Assembly (NCBI GenBank): GCA_050258555.1
Contig: JBLMZA010000043.1
Location: forward strand, 1-64,000
DNA: 64,000 bases
Direction: 5' to 3'
Source: CAISDA01 sp050258555
GTDB taxonomy: Bacteria > Bacteroidota > Ignavibacteria > UBA10030 > UBA8401
Shown here: positions 9,299-19,500 of the stretch, in pieces
How the letters are laid out: each line of letters starts with the position of its first letter
Numbering within the stretch: the stretch's first letter is position 1
Made by a program: the position numbers and the translations under genes
The notes under the pieces: generated by a model
Databases searched by the model: none
Seen by the model: only the letters and a program-made list of their open reading frames with translations
What the model was told of the DNA's origin: nothing

Positions 9299-10147
9299 CT
9301 ACCGCCTGCCCAATTCCCGCAGCACGCGTTCGCGCGCCCGGGCCGCTGGAAATTCCCGGCCGGTCCAGAGCGTGAAGGCTCTGGCGCCCTGCTGAATGAA
9401 CATTTCCAGGCCGTTGATGACCGAGGCTCCGTCGGCTTCGGCTTTCTGCAGCAATGCGGTCTGCAGCGGTGTGTATATAATATCGAAAATAATTTGATGA
9501 ATTGAAAACCGCAGCGTCTCGGGAACAGGAAGGGCCGAGGTGTCCGGAGGCATGCCGACGGTCGTCGTATTGACGATGAGCGCGGAATCGCCGACGGCGC
9601 GCGGTATGCGCGATGCTTCCACCGCTTCGAACGCCACATCGGGAAAAAGGTCCCTGAATGACTGCGTGAGCTCGCGCGCGCGCTCCGGATTCCGGTTGTA
9701 GACGGCGATCGTGCGGGGCGAGCACTCGGCCGCCGCATAGATTACCGCACGCGATGCGCCGCCGGCGCCGAGCACAAAGACGCTGCAGCCGCGGATTGCG
9801 TTCCTATGCGGCATGAGCGAAGCGCGCACGCCGTCGACGTCGGTGTTCTCGCCGCGAAGCCGCCCGTCCTCGTTGATGATGGTGTTGACCGCGCCGAGGG
9901 CGCGGGCTTCGTCACTCAGTTCGTCCATATACGGCATGACAGCCTGCTTGTGCGGCTTCGTCACATTGGCGCCGCGCACATGCTCCGCGCGCAGCGCGTC
10001 GAACAGTCCCGGAAGCATCTCGGCGGAGACGTCGAACACGCCGTACGAATAGGGGAGGCCGAGCGCCTCGATCGCTTCGCTGTGCATTGCGGGAGAGAGC
10101 GTGTAGCTGATCGAGCGGCCGATGATTCCCAGCAGTCTTCGTTCCAT
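9299..10147 (-). CDS. aroE: Shikimate 5-dehydrogenase
   Basis: 282 aa, normal length. It reduces 3-dehydroshikimate to shikimate with NADPH in the chorismate pathway. Substrate-binding motifs are intact: SxSxSP-like ISYTLSPAMHSEA at the N-terminus, NVTKPHKQAVM with the catalytic Lys near residue 64, GAVNTI, GENTDVDG with the catalytic Asp, and the NADP-binding loop VLGAGGASRAVIYA, followed by NRNPERA. Product VINGLEMFIQQGARAF closes the substrate site. Start ATG 10147. The gene is separated from the TPR gene upstream by a terminator, so it probably has its own promoter, which I could not identify with confidence. Confidence 0.96.
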   Translation of the reverse strand: MERRLLGIIGRSISYTLSPAMHSEAIEALGLPYSYGVFDVSAEMLPGLFDALRAEHVRGANVTKPHKQAVMPYMDELSDEARALGAVNTIINEDGRLRGENTDVDGVRASLMPHRNAIRGCSVFVLGAGGASRAVIYAAAECSPRTIAVYNRNPERARELTQSFRDLFPDVAFEAVEASRIPRAVGDSALIVNTTTVGMPPDTSALPVPETLRFSIHQIIFDIIYTPLQTALLQKAEADGASVINGLEMFIQQGARAFTLWTGREFPAARARERVLRELGRR

Positions 10148-10183
10148 TGATGGTGGCTCTGTGTGATGATGGTTGCGCGAAAT

Positions 10184-10220
10184 AAAAAAAACCTAATCCT
10201 CGTTGCGCAAAGATTAGGTT
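10184..10220 (-). terminator. Rho-independent terminator of the TPR gene
   Basis: A perfect 9-bp stem (10190-10198 with 10212-10220) and a 13-nt loop. Read on the minus strand it is followed by a run of eight T. It stops transcripts coming from the TPR gene ahead of aroE. Confidence 0.85.
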
Positions 10221-10260
10221 CTCTTGGTCCGATTCCCGGAAAGCCGATGGAATGCGCCGC

Positions 10261-11694
10261 TTACGAACGAAGCAGCGAGCCGACGAACTCCTTGATCGAG
10301 CGCACGCGTGCGAAATCGTTGTCGAAGCGCTCGCGCATCGTGCTGTCGAGACCGATTGCCGTCTTGAGCGCATCGATTGCTTCCGAGATCCTGCGCGTCA
10401 GGAAGAAGAGCTTCGCCTTGCTGTAATACGGCTCGGCGAATTTCGGATTGAGCTCGATGCTCTTGTTGAGCGCCGGCAGCGCATCGTCGAGATGGCTGAG
10501 CTCGAGCAGCGTGTCGCCGTAGTCGAACCACGCCTCGTAGTTCGAGGGATCGAGCTGAATGACCATCTTGTAGCTCAGCAGCGACTCCTTCTGCCGGCCC
10601 ATGTTGTATTCACAGTCGGCTTTGGCATACCACAGCTCGGGATATTCGCGGCAGAGCTCGAGCGCGCGGTTGTAATCGTTCATCGCCTTGTTGAACTGCT
10701 CCATCGCGTCATAGCAGCTTCCGCGTCCGAAGAACGACTCGTAATGCTCGCTGTCGAGCTGGATGGCGCGCGTGAAGCACTGCACCGCATCCACATAATT
10801 CTCCGCTTCCTCGTAGGCGTTGCCGAGGTTGTGCCAGGCGGGCACGTCGTTCGGTTCGTAGCGGAGCGTCTGGCGGTAGCATTCGATCGCTTCGTGAAGC
10901 TTCCCGGCGGTGGCGAGGGCGTTGCCCTTGTTGTACCATGCCGAGGCGAAGTCTTCCTTGATCGCCAGGGCCATGTCGTAGCTTTCAATCGAGCGCGTCA
11001 CGTCGCCTTTGCGGGCAAGAACGATGCCGCGGTTGTACCAGGCGTTGTAGTTGTAGGGATCGCGGTCGATGTGCAGATCGTAGCAGCGGAGCGAATCCTC
11101 CAGCCGGTCCATCAGGTCGTAGCAGTAGCCGAGTTCGAAATAGACGTCGCGATTGTCTTTGCTGTCGTCGAGCAGGAAGTTCAATATGTCGACGGCTTCG
11201 GTGTAGCGTTCCATCTTTTCGAGCGTGATGGCCTTGTTGAAGAGCGCCTCGTCGTTGTTCGGCGAAAATTCAAGCGCACGGTCGAAGTCGGCCAGCGCCT
11301 CTTCGCCGCGGCTGGCGTTGTCGAGCGTGATGCCGCGGTTGATGAACAGATCGCTGTCGGCCGGATTCAGGCTCAGCGCCTGATCGTAGCAGAAGAGCGC
11401 CTCGTCGTAGCGGCACATATTGTTCAGGAGCATCCCCTTGCACATCCATGCATCGGAACTGTAGGGAGCATACTCGACGAGCTGGTCGGCGAATCCCAGC
11501 GCCTCTTCGAACCGGTCCTGTTCAAAATAAAAATTGATGATCTCTTCCAGTGCTTCTATGCTGGAGATGCCATTGCCTCCTTTTTTCAGCAGTTCCTTGA
11601 ACCGCTCGATATCTTCCTCGCGATGATTTTTTTTCGGAGAATGGGTGCTGTCCGAATCATCATCAAAAAAACTGTCGGAATCAAAATAGGACAT
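10261..11694 (-). CDS. TPR-repeat protein
   Basis: 477 aa soluble protein made almost wholly of tetratricopeptide repeats (about 12; typical units AWYNRGIVLARKGDVTRSIE, AWHNLGNAYEEAENYVDAVQ, FNKAITLEKMERYTEAVDIL). The first ~30 residues are acidic and Ser-rich (DSDSFFDDDSDSTHS) and likely disordered. No signal peptide is present, so it should be a cytoplasmic scaffold; partners cannot be inferred. It is a single-gene unit: terminator downstream at 10184-10220 and divergent dut upstream. A possible promoter (TTTG 11751-11754, 21 nt, TATTCATT ending at 11722) is weak. Confidence 0.9.
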   Translation of the reverse strand: MSYFDSDSFFDDDSDSTHSPKKNHREEDIERFKELLKKGGNGISSIEALEEIINFYFEQDRFEEALGFADQLVEYAPYSSDAWMCKGMLLNNMCRYDEALFCYDQALSLNPADSDLFINRGITLDNASRGEEALADFDRALEFSPNNDEALFNKAITLEKMERYTEAVDILNFLLDDSKDNRDVYFELGYCYDLMDRLEDSLRCYDLHIDRDPYNYNAWYNRGIVLARKGDVTRSIESYDMALAIKEDFASAWYNKGNALATAGKLHEAIECYRQTLRYEPNDVPAWHNLGNAYEEAENYVDAVQCFTRAIQLDSEHYESFFGRGSCYDAMEQFNKAMNDYNRALELCREYPELWYAKADCEYNMGRQKESLLSYKMVIQLDPSNYEAWFDYGDTLLELSHLDDALPALNKSIELNPKFAEPYYSKAKLFFLTRRISEAIDALKTAIGLDSTMRERFDNDFARVRSIKEFVGSLLRS

Positions 11695-11828
11695 AGAAGT
11701 ACGTCGTGATGCGTGTGAGAGAATGAATAATACGGGTATGGATTAATTAACAAAAAAAGCCGGGTGAAGTCAATAGGAAAGGCCCCGGAACGGATAAATT
11801 GCCTGTTTTAGCGCATTTACGGCGATTA

Positions 11829-11860
11829 TTTGCATTTCAACTTCAGTCTCCGTACATTGG
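11829..11860 (+). promoter_or_regulatory. Promoter of dut (TTTG-N20-TACATTGG)
   Basis: The -33 element TTTG at 11829-11832 and the -7 element TACATTGG at 11853-11860, separated by exactly 20 nt, match the Bacteroidota consensus TTTG-N19-21-TAnnTTTG with one mismatch. Transcription would start near 11867, leaving a leader of about 18 nt before ATG 11885. Confidence 0.55.
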
Positions 11861-11884
11861 CAGGAACAATTACGGAACCCCTCT

Positions 11885-12337
11885 GTGGAACACCTGACTG
11901 TACGAATTTCTCCCGAAGCGCCGCACGGCGCCGGCCTTCCTCTTCCGCGCTACGCCACCGAGGGATCGGCGGGCATGGATGTGCTCGCCGCCGTGACGGA
12001 ACCGGTCGAAATTCCGCCCGGAACCACCGCGCTCATTCCCGCGGGATTCTCCATCGAGCTGCCTCCGGGATTCGAAGCGCAGATCCGTCCGCGCTCCGGA
12101 CTCGCCTTGAAATCGAACATCGGCATTCTCAATGCACCCGGCACCATCGATTCGGATTACCGGGGCGAAGTGAAGATCATTCTCACGAATTTCGGCCGCT
12201 CGGCATTCACGGTGAATCGCGGCGACCGCATCGCTCAGATGGTTGTTGCGCGCCACGCACGCGTCGAATGGGTCGTGAGCGGGAAGCTCGACGACACCGC
12301 GCGGGGGGCGGGCGGCTTCGGCCACACCGGCGTCTGA
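11885..12337 (+). CDS. dut: dUTP diphosphatase
   Basis: 150 aa trimeric dUTPase that hydrolyses dUTP to dUMP and pyrophosphate, keeping uracil out of DNA and feeding dTMP synthesis. All five motifs are visible: I SAGMDVLAAV, II PRSGLALK, III GTIDSDYRGEVKIILTN (catalytic Asp), IV RGDRIAQMVV, V GAGGFGHTG. Motif V has His where Ser is usual (GFGSTG). First gene of a probable operon with the AI-2E family transporter (40 bp downstream) and rsmI. Confidence 0.96.
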   Translation: MEHLTVRISPEAPHGAGLPLPRYATEGSAGMDVLAAVTEPVEIPPGTTALIPAGFSIELPPGFEAQIRPRSGLALKSNIGILNAPGTIDSDYRGEVKIILTNFGRSAFTVNRGDRIAQMVVARHARVEWVVSGKLDDTARGAGGFGHTGV

Positions 12338-12377
12338 CCGTGCGGCGGCTGCATCTCAACAACCGGAACACACCATT

Positions 12378-13646
12378 ATGAACGATCGCGTCAGAAAGAA
12401 AGACGCTCTGCATGCGCAGATGCCAAAACTTACCCCGGTGGAGTTCATCCTCGCCTTTGCGGGCATCGCGCTGTTCTTCGCACTGCTCTATGCGACGCAG
12501 ACGCTTTCGTCGCCGTTCGTGCTGATTGCTGCGCTCGCTCTTGTCCTGTACCCGCTGCGGAGCCATCCCGTGCTGCGCAACATCCTGGCGCTCGCATCGC
12601 TCATCTTCGTGCTCTGGCTTCTCAAGACGATCGAAATGGTGATCGCGCCGTTCATCATCGCGCTCGTGCTTTCGTATCTGCTCCATCCGGTCGTCACACG
12701 CATCGAGCGCTGGGGCGTGCCGCGGTGGACCTCGGCGCTCTTCATCATCCTGTGCGCCGTCGCCGTGATCATACTGCTGCTCATGGGCATCGTGCCGGTC
12801 ATCATACAGCAGTTCGGTTCGGTGCTCGAGACGCTCAACAGCCTCTCGGCCCAGTTCACCAACTGGATGATGCAGGGCGCCGTCTTCCGGACGCTGCGCC
12901 GCTACGGCGTTTCGAACGGACAGCTCCGGAATTTCCTTGCCGACTCGGTTGCGCCGCGCGTCCAGGACATCATCAAAGGGCTGATGTCCGGCGCATTCGG
13001 CCTGGTGAGCGAATTCAGCGCGGTGCTCACCGGCATCGTGAATATCGTCATCATTCCGTTTCTCACATTCTTCATACTGAAGGACTTCCCGCTCGTCAAG
13101 TACCGCATCAAGATGCTCGTGCCGAGCGCACGCAGGGAAGAGGCGGCCACCTATTACAACTACATCGACGACATCGTGGGCCGCTACATCCGGGGCACGA
13201 TGATCATCGCGATCTTCGATGCGATCATGGTGAGCACCGTTTTCTGGCTCATCGGCATCCCGTATGCGATGGTGATCGGTCTGGTCTCGGGGACGCTGTT
13301 CTTCCTTCCGTACTTCGGCTTTCTGACGATGCTCGTCATCACGACCATCGTCTCGACGTTCGCCGACGGACCGGTCCTGTTCACCATGCTGACGGGGCTC
13401 GGAACGCTCGGCGCGCTGCATGTGATCGAAAATTATGTGCTGTCTCCGAAGATCATCGGAAGCAAGATCGGCCTCCATCCCGTGCTGCTGATCCTGTCGC
13501 TGTTCATCTTCGGATATTTTTTGGGATTCATCGGACTGCTCATCGCCATCCCCGCGGCGGGAAGCATCATGGTCATTGCAAAAGAGTGGGAGAAGAAGCG
13601 CAAGCAGAGAATGCAGGACGATCTGTTCGACGCGCAGGAAGAATAA
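12378..13646 (+). CDS. AI-2E family transporter / PerM-like permease
   Basis: 422 aa membrane protein with about eight hydrophobic helices and the family's central cytosolic/periplasmic segment between helices 3 and 4 (residues ~110-200). Family marks: LSYLLHPVVTRIERWGVPRW, LTFFILKDFPLVKYRIKMLVP, YIRGTMIIAIFDAIMVSTVFWLIGIPYAMVIGLVSG, LSPKIIGSKIGLHPVLLILSLFIFGYFLGFIGLLIAIP. Some members export autoinducer-2, others (UPF0118, Na+/H+ antiporters) do not, so the substrate is left open. The C-terminus is a charged cytosolic tail. It lies 6 bp upstream of rsmI. Confidence 0.92.
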   Translation: MNDRVRKKDALHAQMPKLTPVEFILAFAGIALFFALLYATQTLSSPFVLIAALALVLYPLRSHPVLRNILALASLIFVLWLLKTIEMVIAPFIIALVLSYLLHPVVTRIERWGVPRWTSALFIILCAVAVIILLLMGIVPVIIQQFGSVLETLNSLSAQFTNWMMQGAVFRTLRRYGVSNGQLRNFLADSVAPRVQDIIKGLMSGAFGLVSEFSAVLTGIVNIVIIPFLTFFILKDFPLVKYRIKMLVPSARREEAATYYNYIDDIVGRYIRGTMIIAIFDAIMVSTVFWLIGIPYAMVIGLVSGTLFFLPYFGFLTMLVITTIVSTFADGPVLFTMLTGLGTLGALHVIENYVLSPKIIGSKIGLHPVLLILSLFIFGYFLGFIGLLIAIPAAGSIMVIAKEWEKKRKQRMQDDLFDAQEE

Positions 13647-13652
13647 TCAGCC

Positions 13653-14336
13653 ATGGAAACAACAGGAGTATTGTATCTTGTCGCCACGCCGATCGGCAAC
13701 TATGCCGATATCACATTCAGAGCCGTCGAGGTCCTGAAGGCTGTCGACGTCGTCGTCTATGAAGAGCGGAAGGAGGGCAGCCGGCTTTTGCGCCATCTCG
13801 GCATCGAGAAGCCGGTGGAAAGCCTGAACGAGCATAACGAACAGGCGGCGACGTTTCATATTCTCGACTTTCTGAAGTCGGGAAAAAATGTCGCGGTGAT
13901 TTCCGATTGCGGCACGCCGGTGTTCTCCGATCCCGGACAGATGCTTGTGCGCAAGGCGGTCGAGCTCAAGATCAAGGTGGTGCCGATTCCGGGCGCCTCG
14001 TCGCTGATGCCGGCGCTTACCGTGTCCGGATTCTCCATCGACCAGTTCGTGTACTACGGCTGGCTTTCTCCGAAGCGGCCGCGGCGCCTTGCCGAACTCG
14101 AACAGCTCCGGCGCGAGCGGCGGACGATCGTGCTGATGGATACGCCGTACCGGCTGCTGCCGCTGCTGAAGGACATTGCGGACGTCTTCGGGAGCGAACG
14201 CCGTATCTGCGTCGCGTTCGATCTGACACTGCCGGGCGAGGAGATTTTCCACGGCACCGCGCCCTCGCTCTATAAAAAACTCTCGAGCGAAGAACGCAAG
14301 GGCGAGTTCGTCGTGGTGATCGACAAAATGAAATAA
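13653..14336 (+). CDS. rsmI: 16S rRNA (cytidine1402-2'-O)-methyltransferase
   Basis: 227 aa tetrapyrrole-methylase-fold SAM enzyme that 2'-O-methylates C1402 of 16S rRNA in the decoding centre. Visible motifs: LYLVATPIGNYADITFRAVEVLK at the N-terminus, GKNVAVISDCGTPVFSDPG, VVPIPGASSLMPALTVSGF and DTPYRLLPLLKDI. It is shorter than E. coli RsmI (286 aa), lacking the C-terminal extension, which is common in this branch. ATG 13653 lies 6 bp after the transporter stop, so the two are likely coupled. Confidence 0.93.
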   Translation: METTGVLYLVATPIGNYADITFRAVEVLKAVDVVVYEERKEGSRLLRHLGIEKPVESLNEHNEQAATFHILDFLKSGKNVAVISDCGTPVFSDPGQMLVRKAVELKIKVVPIPGASSLMPALTVSGFSIDQFVYYGWLSPKRPRRLAELEQLRRERRTIVLMDTPYRLLPLLKDIADVFGSERRICVAFDLTLPGEEIFHGTAPSLYKKLSSEERKGEFVVVIDKMK

Positions 14337-14360
14337 TCGTTTTGCGTATGGAATGCGGAT

Positions 14361-14392
14361 GTTGCGTTCACTGTTCCTTTTGCGTATTATAA
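14361..14392 (+). promoter_or_regulatory. Possible promoter of the redoxin gene (GTTG-N20-TATTATAA)
   Basis: GTTG at 14361-14364 and TATTATAA at 14385-14392 are 20 nt apart, equal to a -35/-10 pair TTGCGT-N17-TATTAT. The predicted start point falls on or next to the ATG at 14397, so the message would be leaderless or nearly so. The match could also be chance. Confidence 0.3.
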
Positions 14393-14396
14393 ATGT

Positions 14397-15425
14397 ATGC
14401 TTCTTTCGCGACATATCGACAGCGACCGCAGGGCCCCCGAACTCTACGGCAACTATTGGTTTAACAGCCGTCCGCTGACGCTGCGGGCGATGCAGGGCGA
14501 TGTGGTGCTCCTGTTCTTCTGGGATCATGCATCGGCGGCGTCGCTGCGCGTGCTCCGGCATATCAACCGCATGCATGAAGAATACGGCCCGATGGGCCTG
14601 CGCATCATCGGCGTGCAGGTGGCCGACTACGCCGTCGTCCGCGATCCCGCGAAAAAAGAATCCATCATCGCTTCCTACAACATCCGGTTTCCCATCGTCG
14701 CCGACGACGAACGCCGCATCGCCGACTCGTACCGCGTGGATACGATGCCGACGGCCTGCCTGATCGCGCCGAACGGCGATATCTATGACATGCAGGTGCC
14801 GAAGGGTTCCGCCTCGCGCGTCGAACGCTCGGTCCAGTATCTGCTGCGTCAGGCGGGATATTTCGGCGAGCTTCCCTTCGTGGAATACCGGGACGATCAG
14901 TACAGGGATTATTCGCCCGGTGTCGTCACGCCCGATTTCGATCTCGGCTATCTGCGCGGGTCGCTCGGCAACAGCGAGGGCTACAGTCCCGAACTGCCCG
15001 CCGAATATCACGATCCCGGATACCACATCGAGGGAAAGTTCTATGCCGAGGGCATCTGGACCGCCGGAAGGCGTTCGTTCGAATATGCGGGCACAGACAA
15101 CGGATACATTCTCTTTCCCTATACGGGGTACGATCTTGCCATTGTCTCGGGCAATGAACGGCAGACCGATACGGTGCGCGTGCTGATGGACGAGCGCCCG
15201 GTCGATGCAGCGATCAGAGGATCAGATATTTTTGTTGATGACAACGGCAATACCATGGTGAAAACAAACATCCTTCGGTCGGTTCACCTCATCAGCAGCG
15301 AAGCGGCAGCCAGCCACATCATCAAGCTTCTTCCATCGCGGCAGGGCACGGCATTTTACGGCGTCTCGTTCATTCCGTTCGATCCCGAATGGAGCCCGCG
15401 CCGTGCGCACTTCAGCGCGAATTAA
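14397..15425 (+). CDS. Thioredoxin-fold (TlpA/DipZ C-terminal-like) protein lacking the CxxC motif
   Basis: 342 aa without signal peptide. Residues ~10-165 form a redoxin domain (APELYGNYWFNSRPLTL, GDVVLLFFWDHASAAS, IGVQVADYAV, TMPTACLIAPNGDIY with the cis-Pro loop MPTA). The second half (~180-335) matches the beta-rich domain found after thioredoxin in DipZ-like proteins (GYSPELPAEYHDPGYHIEGKFYAEGIWT). The site that normally reads W-x-x-[SG]-C-x-x-C is WDHASAAS (residues 42-49), so both catalytic Cys are missing; the only Cys is in PTACLI. It is unlikely to be a dithiol oxidoreductase and may act as a structural or binding protein. Confidence 0.8.
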   Translation: MLLSRHIDSDRRAPELYGNYWFNSRPLTLRAMQGDVVLLFFWDHASAASLRVLRHINRMHEEYGPMGLRIIGVQVADYAVVRDPAKKESIIASYNIRFPIVADDERRIADSYRVDTMPTACLIAPNGDIYDMQVPKGSASRVERSVQYLLRQAGYFGELPFVEYRDDQYRDYSPGVVTPDFDLGYLRGSLGNSEGYSPELPAEYHDPGYHIEGKFYAEGIWTAGRRSFEYAGTDNGYILFPYTGYDLAIVSGNERQTDTVRVLMDERPVDAAIRGSDIFVDDNGNTMVKTNILRSVHLISSEAAASHIIKLLPSRQGTAFYGVSFIPFDPEWSPRRAHFSAN

Positions 15426-15576
15426 ACCGACGGCACAGGGTGGGCGGTTCTTCCGCCAGCCGACACACGATTATTCGTTATCGACATCAACGGCCCGCGA
15501 CATCGACAGTCGGAAACGCGGGATGAATGCGGCGCACTGCCGCAATTTTTATTTCATGGACACAGGAAAAACGCAC

Positions 15577-16518
15577 ATGGCGATCAACACCAGAATCACG
15601 GAACTTTTTGGGATCGAATATCCTTTGAATGCAGCAGGAATGGTATGGGTGTCAGGATGGAAGCTTGCCGCCGCCGTCTCGAATGCGGGCGGACTCGGAC
15701 TGATCGGCGCCGGCTCGATGAAGCCCGACCTTCTGCGTGAACATATCCGGAAGATCAAATCGGCAACGACAAAGCCCTGGGGCGTCAACCTTCCGCTTAC
15801 GCGCGGCGATGTCGAGGAGCTGCTTGCCGTCATCTTCGATGAAGGAGTCAGGATCATCTTCACCTCTTCCGGAAATCCCGCCGTGTTCGCTCCCAGGCTG
15901 AAGGAAAAAGGCATGACCGTTGTGCACGTCGTGGCCGCCGTGAAGCACGCCCGGAAGGCCGAGGCCGCCGGATGCGACGCCGTCGTGGCCGAAGGCTTCG
16001 AAGCCGGAGGACATAACGGATTCGACGAGATCACGACGCTTGCGCTTGTGCCGCAGGTTGTGGACGCCGTGACGATACCGGTGATCGCCGCCGGCGGCAT
16101 CGCCGACGGACGACAGATGCTGGCCTGCATGGCGCTCGGCGCCGAAGGCGTGCAGATCGGCACGGCATTCGCCGCCACGGCGGAATCGTCCGCGCACGAA
16201 CGCTACAAGCAGTCGATCATCGAGGCCGACGACGGCGCGACGGTGCTCACGATGAAAAAAGTTTCCCCGCTGCGCATGCTCAAGACTCCGTTCGCGCTGA
16301 AGGTGATGGAAGCCGAAGCCGCAGGAAGATCTAAAGAGGAGCTGCGCGAACTCAACGGCAAGGGCCGCGAGCGCATGGGCATCTTCGAAGGAAACTGGGA
16401 GGAAGGGGAATTCGAAATGGGACAGAGCTCCGGACTCGTCAAGGAAATTCTTCCGGCCTGCGAACTCGTCCGCCGGTTCATCCGGGAATATGAGGACGCG
16501 AAAAAGAACATCGCCTGA
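15577..16518 (+). CDS. Nitronate monooxygenase family flavoprotein
   Basis: 313 aa FMN-binding TIM barrel of the 2-nitropropane dioxygenase / FabK family. Visible: FGIEYPLNAAGMVWVSGWKLAAAVSNAGGLGLIGAGSM at the N-terminus, EGFEAGGHNGFDE (conserved G-H-x-G loop), VIAAGGIADGRQMLACMALGAEGVQIGTAFAATAES for the phosphate site. Nitronate monooxygenases oxidise alkyl nitronates; FabK relatives reduce enoyl-ACP. No fatty acid genes are nearby, so the first name is preferred. ATG 15577 chosen because homology begins at MAINTRITELFGIEYP, with AGGAAA 8 nt upstream. It is followed by metH after 40 bp. Confidence 0.85.
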   Translation: MAINTRITELFGIEYPLNAAGMVWVSGWKLAAAVSNAGGLGLIGAGSMKPDLLREHIRKIKSATTKPWGVNLPLTRGDVEELLAVIFDEGVRIIFTSSGNPAVFAPRLKEKGMTVVHVVAAVKHARKAEAAGCDAVVAEGFEAGGHNGFDEITTLALVPQVVDAVTIPVIAAGGIADGRQMLACMALGAEGVQIGTAFAATAESSAHERYKQSIIEADDGATVLTMKKVSPLRMLKTPFALKVMEAEAAGRSKEELRELNGKGRERMGIFEGNWEEGEFEMGQSSGLVKEILPACELVRRFIREYEDAKKNIA

Positions 16519-16558
16519 TCCAGGGGCGGTCACCCGCTATCACACTATGACAGGACAC

Positions 16559-19500
16559 ATGAGATCATTTCTTGACACACTGAACGAAAAAGTCGTCGTC
16601 TTCGACGGCGCAATGGGCACGAACATCCAGGCGCAGATGCTCACCGCGGACGATTTCGGCGGCGAGCATCTGAACGGCTGCAACGAATACCTCGTCATCT
16701 CGAAGCCCTCGGCAATCCGGAAGGTCCATGCCGATTTTCTGGCGGCCGGCGTGGACGTGATCGAGACCGACTCGTTCGGCTCGGCGCCCATTGTGCTTGC
16801 CGAATACCATCTCGAGAACCGGGCATACGAGCTCAACCTGAAAGCGGCGCATCTGGCCAAAAACGTCGCGCGCGATTTCTCGACGCCGACGCATCCACGC
16901 TACGTCGCCGGATCGATCGGACCCACCACGAAGCTGCCCTCGCTCGGACACATCTCGTTCAGGGAGATGAGAGAAAGTTATTATCAGCAGGTCTCGGGAC
17001 TGATCGACGGCGGGGTCGATCTGCTGATGATCGAAACATGCCAGGATATTCTTCAGACGAAGGCGTGCTTGAGCGCGGTTTTTCAATGCTTTAGGGATAA
17101 GCATGTGAAGCTTCCCATTATTGCCTCGATCACGATCGAACAGACCGGCACGATGCTCATGGGCACCGAAATCGCTGCGGCGCTGACGGCGCTCGAGCCC
17201 TTCGATATCACGGTGATCGGCATGAACTGCGCCACCGGACCGAAGGAAATGTCGGAGAACATCCGCTATCTCTGCACGAACTCGCCGCTGCCCGTGTCCT
17301 GCATTCCCAATGCGGGACTTCCCGAAAATGTCGGGGGACACGCGCATTATCATCTGTCGCCCGAGGATTTTTCGGGCTATCTCACGCATTTCGTCAAGGA
17401 TCTCGGCGTCAGCGTCGTGGGCGGCTGCTGCGGCACCCGTCCCGAACATCTGAAGGCGCTTGCCGACTCCGTGGGCGGCCTCTCGCCGCGTCCGCGCGAT
17501 GCCGAATATGTGCCGGGGGCGTCGAGTCTCTACGGGGCGTCGCCCTTCTATATCAATCCCGCCCCGGTGATTGTGGGCGAGCGGGCGAATGCCAACGGAT
17601 CGAAAAAATTCCGCGAGCTGCTCCAGGCCGAGGATTTCGATTCGATCGTGAATATCGGCAAGGAGCAGGTGAAGGAAGGGGCGCACATTCTCGATCTGTG
17701 CGTGGCGTACGTGGGGCGCGATGAGGTGCGCGACATGCACGAGGCGGCCTACCGCTACAACACGCAGGTGCCGCTGCCGGTGATGATCGATTCGACCGAG
17801 GCGCCGGTGATCGAAGAGGCGCTGCAGCTGTTTGCGGGAAAGTGCATCATCAATTCGATCAATATGGAGGACGGGGAGGAGCGCATCGACAAGATCGTGC
17901 CGCTGTGCCGGCAGTACGGAGCCGCCGTCGTGGCGCTGACGATCGACGAAGCCGGCATGGCCAAGACGGCGGAAAAGAAGGTCGAGATCGCCGGGCGGAT
18001 CTATTCGCTTGTCGTCGGCAAGTACGGCATGAAGCCGCACGACCTCATCTTCGACACGCTCACGTTCACGCTCGGATCGGGCGAGGAGGAATTCCGCCGC
18101 GCCGGCATCGAGACGATCGAGGCGATCCGTCTGATCAAGGAGCGCTTCCCGCAGGTGAAGACCATTCTCGGCGTGAGCAATATTTCGTTCGGACTCGGCG
18201 CGCACATGCGCCATGTGCTCAATTCCGTGTTCCTGCATTACGCGATCGAAGCCGGCCTCGATATGGCGATCGTGAATGCGCAGAAGATCCTGCCTCTCTA
18301 CAAGATCGACGAGAAAGGACGGGAGCTCTGCCGGCAGCTGATCTTCGACGAGCGGCGGTTCGAGGGCGGCGTATGCACATTCGATCCGCTCATGGAGCTG
18401 ATGGCGTACTATGCTGACAAAAAATCCGCGCTGAAGGAGGAAAAGAAGGAGCGCGCCGGCACGATCGAGGAGATCCTGAAGGCGCGCATCATCGACGGAG
18501 ACCGTCAGGGATTGAACGAGGACCTCGAAGCGGCGTTGAAAAACTATACGGCGCTGGACATCATCAATACGATCCTGCTGGACGGAATGAAGACCGTGGG
18601 CGAGCTCTTCGGACGCGGCGACATGCAGCTGCCGTTCGTGCTCCAGTCGGCAGAGGTGATGAAATCGGCCGTCGCCTATCTCGAGCAGTACATGGAAAAA
18701 TCGGAAACGACCACGAAGGGATCGATCGTGCTGGCGACCGTGAAGGGCGACGTCCACGACATCGGCAAGAATCTCGTCGATATCATCCTCACCAATAACG
18801 GATATAAGGTGCACAACCTCGGCATCAAGCAGCCGATCGAACACATCATCAAGACGTTCGAGGAAACGAATGCCGATGCGATCGGCATGTCGGGCCTCCT
18901 GGTGAAGTCGACGCTCGTGATGAAGGAAAACCTCGAGGTGCTGAACGAACGCGGCCTCACGCCGCCGATCGTGCTCGGCGGCGCGGCGCTCACGCGGCGC
19001 TACGTGGAGAACGATCTGCGCGCGGTCTACAAGGGCGTCGTCAGCTATGCCGGCGACGCCTTCGACGGCCTGCACTTCATGGAAAAACTGAAGAATGAAG
19101 GCGCCGCAAGTTTCGACATCGGCCGTGCGGCCGCCGCCGAGGAAGACAGCGAGGAGGTGCTCACCGGCACCGAAGCGAAGATCGCCCTGTCGATGAAGGA
19201 AGTCGGCACATCGGCAATCGTCCCGGCCGAGGACATTCCGTCGCCGCCGTTTTGGGGAACGAAGATCGTCGAAGATCTTTCTCTGGAGGACATTTACCGC
19301 TACGTCAACGAATCGGCGCTCATCAAGGGACAGTGGCAGGTGAGAAAGGGAAGGCGCACGGAGGAGGAATACCGCCGGCAGCTGGAGACATCGGTGTATC
19401 CCGATCTGAAGGAGCTGAAGGACCTGTGCATGCGCGAACGTCTCCTGGTGCCCAAGGTGGTCTATGGATATTTCCCGTGCCAGTCGTCGGGCAATGATCT

